Shown here in pieces: positions 1 to 6,756 of a stretch of DNA of 14,998 nucleotides. This DNA is from CAYNDB01 sp964395915 (GTDB lineage: Bacteria; Nitrospinota_A; UBA7883; JAJRTC01), in contig CAYNDB010000062.1 of the NCBI GenBank assembly GCA_964395915.1, forward strand, positions 1 to 14,998, read 5' to 3'. The notes under the pieces are model-generated. The model saw nothing but the letters and a program-made list of their open reading frames with translations. It was not told where the DNA came from and did no database searches. Position 1 is the stretch's first letter, and every line of letters starts with the position of its first letter. Both the position numbers and the translations under genes were made by a program.

Positions 1-69
1 GTCCATCACGCCATCGACAGAGTTGGCCGGATCAATGACCCTGCCGTTTTTTATAAGTATATCGCCCAT
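1..69 (-). CDS. pyrC: Dihydroorotase, N-terminal fragment (cut by window edge)
   Basis: Only the first 23 codons are in the window, reading MGDILIKNGRVIDPANSVDG and onward. The stretch LIKNGRVIDPAN is the usual N-terminal beta strand of class I dihydroorotases, which cyclise carbamoyl-aspartate to dihydroorotate in pyrimidine synthesis. The metal-binding HxH motif would lie beyond the edge. The ATG is at 67-69, ten bases after the pyrB stop, so it is almost certainly the third gene of the pyrR-pyrB-pyrC operon. Identity rests on the short N-terminus plus position. An inactive PyrC-like partner of PyrB cannot be excluded without the rest of the gene. Confidence 0.85.
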   Translation of the reverse strand, partial: MGDILIKNGRVIDPANSVDGVMD

Positions 70-79
70 ACAGGTCTCG

Positions 80-1045
80 CTATTCCGCCTCGCTTCCGAG
101 GCCACCTCCAAGCAATAGATAAAGAATCGCCATCCGTACAGCCACCCCGTTTGTCACCTGGTCAAGTATCACCGACCACGGCCCGTCCGCCACTTCTGGC
201 GATATCTCCACTCCTCGGTTGATAGGCCCCGGATGCATGACCAGCGCGTCCTTTGCCGTCTTTTTCATTATTTCAGGCGTGAGACAGAACAGGCGTGAGT
301 ATTCACGCAGGTTAGGGAAGCTTGCGCCTGTTAACCGTTCGGCTTGTATGCGAAGCATCATGACGACCTCCGCGTCCGCCACCGCGTCTTTAAGAGAAGT
401 GGTTACCCTGTCCGCCATGCTTTCAGCGTTTTGCGGCAGTAACGTCGTCGGGCCGCAAATAGTGACATTCATGCCGAGCGTTTTCATCGCCAGAAGGTTG
501 GAGCGGGCGACCCGGCTGTTGAGAATATCTCCTACTATGGCCACCTTTAAACCTTCAAGTTTATTTTTATGTTCTTTGATAGTCATAAGATCGAGCAGGC
601 TTTGGCTTGGATGCTCATGCCTGCCATCGCCCGCGTTTACCACCGGACAATCGACCCATTGCGCGATCTGCATCGGAGCGCCGGAGTTAGGGGTTCTTAC
701 AACCATCAGGTCGGGCTTCATCGCCATCATGTTATTGGCCATATCTTTTAGCGACTCTCCCTTGGTAAGCGAAGAGCCTGTGGCGCTGACGTTTATGACA
801 TCGGCGGAGAGGCGTTTGCCCGCTATTTCAAAGCTTGTCCTGGTTCTTGTCGATGGCTCCAGAAAACAATTGATGATAGTCCTGCCTCGTAATGGCGGGC
901 TTTTCTTCACTTTCCGTTCGGAAATTTCTTTCATCATATTCGCTGTTTTAAGCAGGTTCATGATGCCATCCCGTGGCAGATCGGCCATGGAGAGTATATG
1001 GCGGACAGTTTCTGTTTTTTCCTCAGTCGCTGTCATTGCCGCCAT
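80..1045 (-). CDS. pyrB: Aspartate carbamoyltransferase catalytic subunit
   Basis: Condenses carbamoyl phosphate with aspartate, the committed step of pyrimidine synthesis in the cytoplasm. The 321 residues match the usual length of about 310. Visible motifs: the carbamoyl-phosphate loop FLEPSTRTRTSFE (61-73), the mobile loop SLTKGES with the catalytic Lys near 95, GRHEHPSQSLLDL (141-153), the aspartate-binding LRIQ (231-234), HPGPINRGVEI (271-281) and a C-terminal QVTNGVAVRMAILY helix. No pyrI regulatory gene is seen, consistent with the PyrB type that pairs with dihydroorotase. The start at 1045 overlaps the 3' end of pyrR by 23 bases, which suggests translational coupling. An alternative ATG lies three codons in (1036). 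Neither start has a strong Shine-Dalgarno. Confidence 0.97.
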   Translation of the reverse strand: MAAMTATEEKTETVRHILSMADLPRDGIMNLLKTANMMKEISERKVKKSPPLRGRTIINCFLEPSTRTRTSFEIAGKRLSADVINVSATGSSLTKGESLKDMANNMMAMKPDLMVVRTPNSGAPMQIAQWVDCPVVNAGDGRHEHPSQSLLDLMTIKEHKNKLEGLKVAIVGDILNSRVARSNLLAMKTLGMNVTICGPTTLLPQNAESMADRVTTSLKDAVADAEVVMMLRIQAERLTGASFPNLREYSRLFCLTPEIMKKTAKDALVMHPGPINRGVEISPEVADGPWSVILDQVTNGVAVRMAILYLLLGGGLGSEAE

Positions 1046-1619
1046 TTTCTGTGCCGCTTAGCACGATGTCTTTGCCGTCGCATTCCTTGAACCGCACCCT
1101 TATTTTTTCTACGTACTGGGTCGGCAGATTTTTCCCGCAATAATCTGGTCGGATGGGAAGCTCTCTATGCCCGCGATCGATGAAAACGGCAAGCTGCACC
1201 TGCTTTGGCCTGCCAAGGTCGAAAAGATGGGTTATAGCCGCGTTGATTGTTCTTCCTGTGAAAAGAACGTCGTCAACAAGAAGGACGGTTTTTCCTTCTA
1301 TCGAGAATGGGATATCGGTCGTCTTGGCCTCTTTCAGCACTGCGCCATGGCTTTGGAAATCATCGCGATAAAGAGTGGGATCAAGCGCGCCGACAGGTAT
1401 ATCGACCTTCGATATCCTTTTCACCTCTTTTGCCAGACGGCTTGCCAGAACGCTGCCCCTCGTGACTATCCCAAGGAAAACGAAATCATCAAGGGCGCGA
1501 TTTTTTTCCACCACCTCATGCGCCATCCTGGTTATCGTCTGCCGCATTTTAAGCGCCGTCAGGATAACGCTTTTGTCATCCTTACGTCTGTTTCGGCTGG
1601 TGGCAGTCTGTTTAGGCAA
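1023..1619 (-). CDS. pyrR: Bifunctional pyr operon RNA-binding regulator / uracil phosphoribosyltransferase
   Basis: PyrR binds a loop in pyr mRNA when UMP is high and represses the operon. Many members also make UMP from uracil and PRPP. The PRPP loop TVLLVDDVLFTGRT lies near residues 111-124, LYRDD at 83-87 and the family stretch QLAVFIDRGHRELPIRPDYCGKN follows in the C-terminal half. The start chosen is TTG at 1619 (198 residues), because family members begin only a few residues before the SVIL strand and no ATG or GTG is available there. A GGGG stands eight bases upstream. The frame stays open to another TTG at 1743-1745, which has a much better Shine-Dalgarno (GGAGAGG) lying inside the PyrR-binding loop. 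That start would add 42 Cys-rich residues not typical of the family. The function is clear; the start is not. Confidence 0.93.
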   Translation of the reverse strand: MPKQTATSRNRRKDDKSVILTALKMRQTITRMAHEVVEKNRALDDFVFLGIVTRGSVLASRLAKEVKRISKVDIPVGALDPTLYRDDFQSHGAVLKEAKTTDIPFSIEGKTVLLVDDVLFTGRTINAAITHLFDLGRPKQVQLAVFIDRGHRELPIRPDYCGKNLPTQYVEKIRVRFKECDGKDIVLSGTENGGNDSD

Positions 1620-1677
1620 AGCTTTAACCCCGTAAATAATAATGTTGACGTATTCAATGAAACTTATGTCTGGACAG

Positions 1678-1688
1678 GTCCGGGAGGC
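1678..1688 (-). promoter_or_regulatory. Segment able to pair with the PyrR-binding loop (candidate switch arm)
   Basis: The minus-strand RNA at 1688-1678 reads GCCTCCCGGAC. It can pair with GTCCGGAGAGGC of the PyrR loop (1765-1754) over all 11 of its bases, leaving one bulged base in the loop strand. Mutually exclusive structures of this kind are the basis of PyrR attenuation. I see no convincing terminator stem plus U-run after it, so whether it controls transcription or translation is open. Confidence 0.5.
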
Positions 1689-1750
1689 AAGTTTTGCGTG
1701 GTATATGTTTAAACAGCAACAGCGACATAACCCCGCTATCGGCAATCTTA

Positions 1751-1768
1751 TTAGCCTCTCCGGACTAA
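1751..1768 (-). promoter_or_regulatory. PyrR-binding loop in pyr leader RNA
   Basis: Read on the minus strand, 1766-1753 is AGTCCGGAGAGGCT. It matches the published PyrR-binding consensus ARUCCNGNGAGGYU at every specified position. It is closed by a short stem TTAG/CTAA (1768-1765 with 1754-1751). It lies about 35 bases after a candidate promoter and upstream of pyrR, so PyrR probably autoregulates the operon through it. The GGAGAGG inside the loop could also act as a Shine-Dalgarno for the TTG at 1743-1745, which would allow translational repression as known in mycobacteria. Confidence 0.88.
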
Positions 1769-1797
1769 CTTAAAGATCCAACCGTAAGTCTCATAAG

Positions 1798-1826
1798 AAT
1801 GTATCAGAGCGCCGACATCATGGCAA
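1798..1826 (-). promoter_or_regulatory. Candidate sigma70-type promoter of the pyr operon
   Basis: On the minus strand, TTGCCA (1826-1821) and TACATT (1803-1798) are separated by 17 bases. This matches -35 and -10 consensus hexamers at four positions each. Transcription would start around 1790, about 25 bases before the PyrR loop. Confidence 0.5.
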
Positions 1827-1901
1827 GGGTGAGTTACGATTTATCCGTAAATAAATTTTTTCGCGCTTCATATGCGCCAAACTTCCAATGAACGAAAAGA
1901 T

Positions 1902-1929
1902 TTGTGCGCTGCGCCGGACGCTGTATTAT
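1902..1929 (+). promoter_or_regulatory. Candidate promoter of the sirtuin gene
   Basis: TTGTGC (1902-1907) and TATTAT (1924-1929) are spaced by 16 bases. The -10 element matches five of six positions; the -35 matches only its TTG. The site is 40 bases upstream of the start codon in the divergent gap between pyrR and the sirtuin gene. Confidence 0.45.
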
Positions 1930-1968
1930 CAAAACTGGTAAGTTAACCTGGTTGAGGTTGGTGAAAAA

Positions 1969-2727
1969 ATGATCGATCTGCCTGATGAAATCATAAAAGC
2001 GATAACCGGCGCAAAAAATGTGGCTGCGCTTACTGGCGCTGGCGTATCCGCTGAGTCTGGCGTGCCGACTTTTCGTGGCGAGGAAGGGCTTTGGAACAAC
2101 TACAGGGCCGAAGAGCTGGCCACGCCGGAAGCTTTTAACCGCGACCCTGAGCTTGTCTGGCGGTGGTACGACTGGCGCAGAGCGCTTATAGAGCCTTTGT
2201 CGCCGAATCCGGGGCATATGGTTTTGGCGAAGTTTGAAAAGCTGTTCGATAACTTTACTCTGATAACCCAAAACGTAGACGGGCTGCACAGGATGGCCGG
2301 GTCAAACGACCCTGTGGAGATGCATGGCAACATATGGCATATGCGGTGTCTCAAGGAAGGAACCGTGGCGGAGAACAGGGAGACGCCCCTATACGAAATC
2401 CCGCCGAAATGCGAAAAATGCGGGGGGATGCTACGGCCGCATATTGTGTGGTTCGGCGAGTCTCTGGAAGAGGAAGTTTTGATGCGATCGTTCAATGCCG
2501 CGGAAAATTGTGACCTTTTTATTGTGGTGGGCACGTCTTCTGTTGTGCAACCGGCGGCGAGCCTTGCCGGTATGGCGAAAAGGAACGGAGCCCTGGTAAT
2601 AGAGATAAACCTGGAGAACACGCCAGTATCCGGCATGGCGGACGCTACGCTTCTCGGCCCATCCGGAGAGATATTGCCCAAGCTTCTGGAAATAATAGAA
2701 AAAGAAAGGTACCCTGATTCGCGGTAG
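1969..2727 (+). CDS. cobB: Sir2-family NAD-dependent protein deacylase (class III-like)
   Basis: Removes acyl groups from lysines using NAD and releases nicotinamide. Sir2 motifs are complete: GAGVSAESGVPTFRG (23-37), TQNVDGLH (100-107), catalytic His119 in EMHGN, RPHIVWFGE (156-164) and VGTSSVVQPAA in the second NAD region. Tyr67 and Arg70 in WYDWRR fit the YxxR pair that marks class III sirtuins, which can remove succinyl and malonyl groups. The zinc region has only one Cys in the first half (Cys127) and CxxC at 148-151, a reduced set also seen in Escherichia coli CobB. The 252 residues are normal length. The ATG has GAGG/GGTG upstream. The gene is followed by hisS 77 bases later on the same strand. 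Substrates cannot be told from sequence. Confidence 0.93.
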   Translation: MIDLPDEIIKAITGAKNVAALTGAGVSAESGVPTFRGEEGLWNNYRAEELATPEAFNRDPELVWRWYDWRRALIEPLSPNPGHMVLAKFEKLFDNFTLITQNVDGLHRMAGSNDPVEMHGNIWHMRCLKEGTVAENRETPLYEIPPKCEKCGGMLRPHIVWFGESLEEEVLMRSFNAAENCDLFIVVGTSSVVQPAASLAGMAKRNGALVIEINLENTPVSGMADATLLGPSGEILPKLLEIIEKERYPDSR

Positions 2728-2804
2728 AATTATTTTCCGGGTTTTTAAGCAGGTAAAAGTAACGAAGAGAAATTTTTTGTATATCGTGAGGGTTTTTTAA
2801 AACA

Positions 2805-4085
2805 GTGAAAAATAAAAACGCTATCCAAAGCGTAAAAGGTGTGAAGGATATTCTCCCGGCAACCACGCCGCAATGGCGCCGTGTGGAAGATTCGGCTATG
2901 GAGATATTTGAACTTTACAATTTTCAGGAGATACGTGTCCCGATTTTTGAAAAGACCGATGTGTTCAAAAGATCGATAGGTGAAACATCGGACATCGTTG
3001 AAAAAGAAATGTATACGTTCACCGACCGTGGCGGCGAATCGTTGACACTAAGGCCAGAGGGCACAGCTCCTGTTGTCCGGGCTTATGTCGAGCATAAGCT
3101 GTATAATCCTCCCGGCGTCACAAAACTTTTCTACATGGGGCCGATGTTCCGGGCGGAGCGTCCCCAGGCGGGCAGGTTCCGTCAGTTCCACCAGATAGGG
3201 GCGGAAGTGTTTGGCTCGGACGATCCCGCGGTGGACGCGGAAATGATTATTATGGTAATGGACCTTTTTGTAGAGCTTAATATCACAAGCCTCAAGATCA
3301 AGCTGAATTCTCTTGGCTGCCCCAACTGCAGGCCTTCTTATCGTGAGGCGCTTTATAACTATTTAAAAGAGCGGATCGGTTCGCTGTGTGATCTATGCAA
3401 TGCGAGGATAGAGAAAAACCCGCTACGCGCGCTTGATTGTAAATCTCCTGGATGCCAGGCGGTTGCGGCTGAGGCTCCAACGATAGACAAATACTGGTGC
3501 GATGACTGCCGCGCTCATCTCGACAGTGTCAGAAAACCTTTGCTGGATCTTGAGCTGCCGGTTGTGATGGATCTTAAGCTTGCGCGAGGACTCGATTATT
3601 ACACCAGAACCGCATTTGAAGTGGTCTCCGAAAAGCTGGGAGCGCAGAACTCTGTAGCTGGCGGCGGACGATATGATTCTCTGGTGGAACAGTTTGGCGG
3701 ACCTCCAACTCCCGCCATGGGGTTTGCTCTTGGTGTGGAAAGGTTGATAAGCCTCTTCGGTGAATCAGAAGTAAATGAAATGGAGGAGGAAGCTCCGGAT
3801 ATTTATTTTGTGACGATGAACCATGAAGCGCAAATGAAAGCTTTTGAGCTATCGCATCGATTACGCTCATATGGTTACAAGGTGGAAAGAGGATTCGGTG
3901 GCGGATCTATAAAAAGCCAGATGCGTAAAGCGGACAGGTCACAGTCCCGTTTTACGCTCATAATTGGTGAAGACGAGCTGGCCAAAGATGCGGCCACCCT
4001 GCGCGATATGGTCTCCGGGGAGCAGAAAGAGGCCCCATTCAATGAACTTATCGATATCCTCGATGAAGACTTCGGGTCAGTCTAG
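2805..4085 (+). CDS. hisS: Histidine--tRNA ligase
   Basis: Class II aminoacyl-tRNA synthetase charging tRNA-His; 426 residues, a normal length. Visible: TLRPEGTAPVVRAYVEH (81-97), motif 2 FRAERPQAGRFRQFHQIG (115-132), the histidine-binding HisA motif RGLDYYTRTAFEV (261-273), motif 3 GFALGVERL (306-314) and a C-terminal anticodon-binding domain from about 330. The insertion domain carries eight Cys in four pairs (172/175, 195/198, 212/217, 232/235), more than the common bacterial form, and may bind zinc. The start is GTG at 2805 with GAGGG at 2788-2792; no ATG fits the family N-terminus. It sits behind the sirtuin gene and could be co-transcribed with it. Confidence 0.97.
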   Translation: MKNKNAIQSVKGVKDILPATTPQWRRVEDSAMEIFELYNFQEIRVPIFEKTDVFKRSIGETSDIVEKEMYTFTDRGGESLTLRPEGTAPVVRAYVEHKLYNPPGVTKLFYMGPMFRAERPQAGRFRQFHQIGAEVFGSDDPAVDAEMIIMVMDLFVELNITSLKIKLNSLGCPNCRPSYREALYNYLKERIGSLCDLCNARIEKNPLRALDCKSPGCQAVAAEAPTIDKYWCDDCRAHLDSVRKPLLDLELPVVMDLKLARGLDYYTRTAFEVVSEKLGAQNSVAGGGRYDSLVEQFGGPPTPAMGFALGVERLISLFGESEVNEMEEEAPDIYFVTMNHEAQMKAFELSHRLRSYGYKVERGFGGGSIKSQMRKADRSQSRFTLIIGEDELAKDAATLRDMVSGEQKEAPFNELIDILDEDFGSV

Positions 4086-4404
4086 CTAATGAGGATTTCC
4101 AATAATTAAGTTTCTACCGCCAACGCAGTTTGAGGTTGTTCCCTTTAACCTTTCGCCCACCCTGGTCGTTGGCGTTAACCTGTCATCTGAAATGTGTTAG
4201 GTTTAGTTTCGTTTTTTATCTTTTTGTGCACATTTCTTGTGTCGCGCCCAGGGTTTTGACAGTTTTTTTGAAAACTCAGGTTTGATTAATCAATGAGTTA
4301 ACTTGAAATATTCCCACAAGGCATACTTGGCGCCATTGGTGCTTTAAACTTACTTTGTAACAGTTGTAAGCCAGGCAAAGGTTAATTAATTTGGCCACAA
4401 CACG

Positions 4405-4437
4405 ATCCGGATTCTTTGTGTCAATCCGGATGGTTTT
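4405..4437 (+). terminator. Intrinsic terminator-like hairpin
   Basis: ATCCGGATT (4405-4413) pairs perfectly with AATCCGGAT (4423-4431) around a nine-base loop, followed by GG and TTTT (4434-4437) on the plus strand. The polarity fits transcripts coming from hisS, although it lies 320 bases past the hisS stop. Confidence 0.6.
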
Positions 4438-4468
4438 CCTCCCCCTTATTACTGATGTAAGGGGGAGG
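4438..4468. terminator. Strong hairpin, probable bidirectional terminator between hisS and purF
   Basis: CCTCCCCCTTA (4438-4448) and TAAGGGGGAGG (4458-4468) form an 11-base-pair perfect stem with a nine-base loop. It lies 47 bases past the purF stop. On the plus strand it is followed by a T-rich ATATTTATTG. On the minus strand it is followed by AAAA rather than T, so its efficiency for purF transcripts is uncertain. Confidence 0.6.
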
Positions 4469-4514
4469 ATATTTATTGTTGGAGTGGAAAATATTCAGAG
4501 CCGCATGTTAAAGC

Positions 4515-5978
4515 TTATTTAAGAATCGGAGCTGGATTTTCCACGCTTAAAGAAGTTGTTTCCTTTTTGTCAGAAACCGAATGTCCCTCCAGCAATGCAA
4601 GCTGACTTTCCAGCGGAGGCGTGGCTACCGGGTATTCGCCATTGAAACACGCTATACAAAAATCGTTTTTCTTTCCTTCAACAGCTTGTGTTAACCCTTC
4701 GATGGAAAGGTAGGCAAGAGAGTCCGCCCCGATAAATTCTCTTACTTCCTCAACGCTGTAAGTGGATGCGATGAGGTCTGTCCGGGCTGGCGTATCGATT
4801 CCATAAAAACAGGGATGAGTGGCTGGTGGCGATGAAATACGCATATGAACCTCTCTCGCCCCCGCGTCACGGGCCATCTTTACAAGCTTTCGGGATGTTG
4901 TCCCGCGTACGATGGAGTCATCGACAAGCACGACGCTTTTGTCCTTCATTATCTGGCGCACCGGGTTTAGCTTGATCTTGACCCCGAAATGGCGTATCGC
5001 CTGCAACGGCTCGATAAACGTCCGCCCCACATAATGGTTTCGGATGATTCCTTTTTCATATGGAATTCCAGATTCTTTCGCATATCCAAGCGCCGCCACA
5101 ACGCCGGAGTCTGGCACCGGGACCACGCAATCGGCGGCCACCGGCTGTTCCTTGGCAAGCGCCTGGCCGAGCTTTTGCCGCACATGCTGAACGTTTGCGC
5201 CGAATATTCTGGAATCTGGTCTGGCGAAGTAAATGAACTCAAAAATGCAATGTTTTTTGGGCTCTTTTTTGAAAGGAAAAAGGCTGGTGTGTCCTTCGTT
5301 ATTTATTATTATCACCTCGCCTGGCTCCACTTCTCTAACGAATGTCGCGTCAATAAGATCGAAAGCGCATGTCTCCGACGCGAAGATGTATGAGCTTCCA
5401 AGTCTTGCCATGGCAAGCGGCCTGAACCCGTGGGGATCACAAGCGACTATAAGCTCGTTGGGGCTCATTATCGCCAGCGAAAAAGCCCCCTCGACTCGGT
5501 CAAGAGCTTCAATTACACGATCTTGAAGTCTTTTTTCTCTGCTTTTGGCTATAAGGTGAATGATGACTTCCGAGTCCATGGTCGACCGGAAAATCGAGCC
5601 TTCTTCCTCCAGCTCCCTGCGGATGGCGGGGGCGTTGACCAGGTTGCCATTATGGGCAAGCGCTAATGGCCCGTGAAAATATTCTATAGCCATTGGCTGC
5701 GCGTTGCGGAGCTGGGTTTCGCCCTGTGTGGAATATCGGTTATGTCCGATGGACATGGTTCCTTTGAGACCGGCGATTTTATCCTCGCTGAAAATTTCGG
5801 AAACCAGCCCCATTCCGATTTCGGCGTGATGCCTGACGCCGTCGGATGATACGATACCGGCGGACTCCTGCCCACGGTGTTGCAAGGCGTACAGTCCGAG
5901 ATATGTAAGGTTGGCCGCCTCCTTATGTCCGTAGACGGCGAATACCCCACACTCTTCTTTGAATTTATCCAGCGCCAT
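4515..5978 (-). CDS. purF: Amidophosphoribosyltransferase (PRPP amidotransferase)
   Basis: Catalyses the first step of purine synthesis, forming phosphoribosylamine from PRPP and glutamine. From the ATG at 5978 the protein has 487 residues. Cys10 in KEECGVFAVYGH would become the N-terminal nucleophile after removal of a nine-residue propeptide, as in Bacillus subtilis. Further motifs: GHNRYSTQG (78-86), ALAHNGNLVN (106-115) and the PRPP loop VVLVDDSIVRGTTSRK (349-364). Cys244, Cys390, Cys441 and Cys444 match the four ligands of the B. subtilis-type 4Fe-4S cluster, so an oxygen-sensitive cluster is predicted. An in-frame TTG eight codons upstream (6002) is less likely and would lengthen the propeptide. 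The gene follows dut by 90 bases. Confidence 0.96.
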   Translation of the reverse strand: MALDKFKEECGVFAVYGHKEAANLTYLGLYALQHRGQESAGIVSSDGVRHHAEIGMGLVSEIFSEDKIAGLKGTMSIGHNRYSTQGETQLRNAQPMAIEYFHGPLALAHNGNLVNAPAIRRELEEEGSIFRSTMDSEVIIHLIAKSREKRLQDRVIEALDRVEGAFSLAIMSPNELIVACDPHGFRPLAMARLGSSYIFASETCAFDLIDATFVREVEPGEVIIINNEGHTSLFPFKKEPKKHCIFEFIYFARPDSRIFGANVQHVRQKLGQALAKEQPVAADCVVPVPDSGVVAALGYAKESGIPYEKGIIRNHYVGRTFIEPLQAIRHFGVKIKLNPVRQIMKDKSVVLVDDSIVRGTTSRKLVKMARDAGAREVHMRISSPPATHPCFYGIDTPARTDLIASTYSVEEVREFIGADSLAYLSIEGLTQAVEGKKNDFCIACFNGEYPVATPPLESQLALLEGHSVSDKKETTSLSVENPAPILK

Positions 5979-6015
5979 TTCTACGTTTTTAAAAGGTAAC
6001 AATATCTAAATATAA

Positions 6016-6045
6016 TATCACATCAAAGCTTGTCGGAGTGTGATA
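6016..6045 (-). repeat. Inverted repeat between dut and purF
   Basis: TATCACA (6016-6022) and TGTGATA (6039-6045) are perfect 7-base complements separated by 16 bases, in the gap ahead of purF. Read on the minus strand the second arm runs into a T-rich stretch (ATTATATTTAG). It could be an operator, a weak attenuator hairpin or an RNA-stability element. No matching regulator is visible. Confidence 0.45.
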
Positions 6046-6068
6046 GCGTTTTGGTTTAATGTATAAAT

Positions 6069-6497
6069 TTATTTGCTGGAGCCGGACGATCCAAATCCAC
6101 CTTTGCCCCGTTCGGTATCATCCAGCTCATCGACCACAAACATCTCCCAGTCCGTAACAGGGGTCGGCACAAACTGGGCGATTTTACTGTCCTGTTCGAT
6201 AGTCACGTCATCGTTGGAAAGGTTTGTCAACAGAACAACTATCTCTCCACGATAACCGCAATCGATAACGCCGGCTGATGTTGTCAGCCGTTTCATCGCC
6301 ATCGACGACCGGTCTTTTATAATGGCGCCCCACCCTGATGGAAACTGTAGCGCAACGCCTGTTTTCACAGGGCGCATAGCCCCTTTCGGTATCAGGACCT
6401 GTTCCACCGCAAAAAGATCATATCCCAAGTCGCCGTTGTTCGCCCGTTCCGGCGCATGGGCGTCGGGTCGTAGTTTTAAAACTTTCAGGGTATCCAT
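6069..6497 (-). CDS. dut: dUTP diphosphatase (trimeric dUTPase)
   Basis: Hydrolyses dUTP to dUMP and pyrophosphate, keeping uracil out of DNA and feeding dTMP synthesis. The 142 residues match the trimeric family. All five motifs are present in order: GDLGYDL (22-28), IKDRSSMA (60-67), TSAGVIDCGYRGEI (73-86), KIAQFVPTPV (105-114) and the C-terminal P-loop-like RGKGGFGSSG (130-139). The ATG at 6497 lies 16 bases after the HicA-like gene; no clear Shine-Dalgarno is visible, so its translation may be coupled to the upstream gene. Confidence 0.96.
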   Translation of the reverse strand: MDTLKVLKLRPDAHAPERANNGDLGYDLFAVEQVLIPKGAMRPVKTGVALQFPSGWGAIIKDRSSMAMKRLTTSAGVIDCGYRGEIVVLLTNLSNDDVTIEQDSKIAQFVPTPVTDWEMFVVDELDDTERGKGGFGSSGSSK

Positions 6498-6513
6498 TTG
6501 GTCAGAATGATAA

Positions 6514-6756
6514 TCAAATTTGGTTATAGTTTTCCATGAAAGTTTTATCAGAGATATGCAATTGGCGAAGAATGTGCGCCAACGCCTGTTTTTTTAGCAT
6601 TGGCTGGCCGGTGAATGTGACATTGACCATCCCGTTTGGCCCTTCTAGCTGCATGCAAACATATTCGTCTTTTCTTAAAGTCGAGAGCCCAAGCTTGACA
6701 AGAGTTTTGACAACCAGTTTTCTGGGCGGATTTTCCGGCAGATTGTTTTCGCTCAT
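6514..6756 (-). CDS. Small HicA-like protein lacking the catalytic histidine
   Basis: An 80-residue protein whose layout resembles HicA (YcfA) mRNA interferases: a first helix KLVVKTLVKLG (13-23), a central beta hairpin with EGPNGMVNVTF (38-48), and a C-terminal helix ALAHILRQLHISDKTFMENY (58-77), close to the usual IL+QAGIS..EF ending. Where active HicA toxins have GSHH, this one reads DEYVC (30-34), so the catalytic His appears to be absent. The start overlaps the HicB-like gene by four bases (ATGA), the tight coupling expected of a toxin-antitoxin pair. It may be an inactivated toxin, a pure RNA-binding protein or an unrelated alpha/beta fold. The family assignment is by eye and is moderate. 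Confidence 0.55.
   Translation of the reverse strand: MSENNLPENPPRKLVVKTLVKLGLSTLRKDEYVCMQLEGPNGMVNVTFTGQPMLKKQALAHILRQLHISDKTFMENYNQI

Larger units (their letters stand above)
4086..4514. other. 429-base non-coding convergent gap with five inverted repeats
   Basis: No plausible coding region is seen between hisS and purF. The stretch is AT-rich and carries inverted repeats in series: CGCCAACG/CGTTGGCG (4118-4125 with 4167-4174, enclosing AGGTT/AACCT), AACTCA/TGAGTT around the palindrome TTGATTAATCAA (4273-4299), GTTGT..GCCA with TGGC..ACAAC (4363-4401), and two terminator-like hairpins listed separately. It may simply terminate two converging operons. The density of structure also allows a small RNA read on the plus strand. 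I see none of the conserved signatures of SRP RNA, tmRNA or RNase P RNA. Confidence 0.6.

Noticed and set aside
219..1061. Long open frame on the plus strand opposite pyrB
   Set aside because: It is antisense to a complete pyrB with all catalytic motifs, and its translation has no recognisable pattern.
1834..2681. Two minus-strand open frames covering the sirtuin gene
   Set aside because: They lie opposite a complete Sir2 gene and give low-complexity, Ser/Arg-rich translations typical of antisense frames.
4086..4514. Possible 6S RNA, SRP RNA or tmRNA in the hisS-purF gap
   Set aside because: The conserved SRP tetraloop region, the tmRNA tRNA-like ends and a 6S-type long hairpin with central bubble could not be found by eye.
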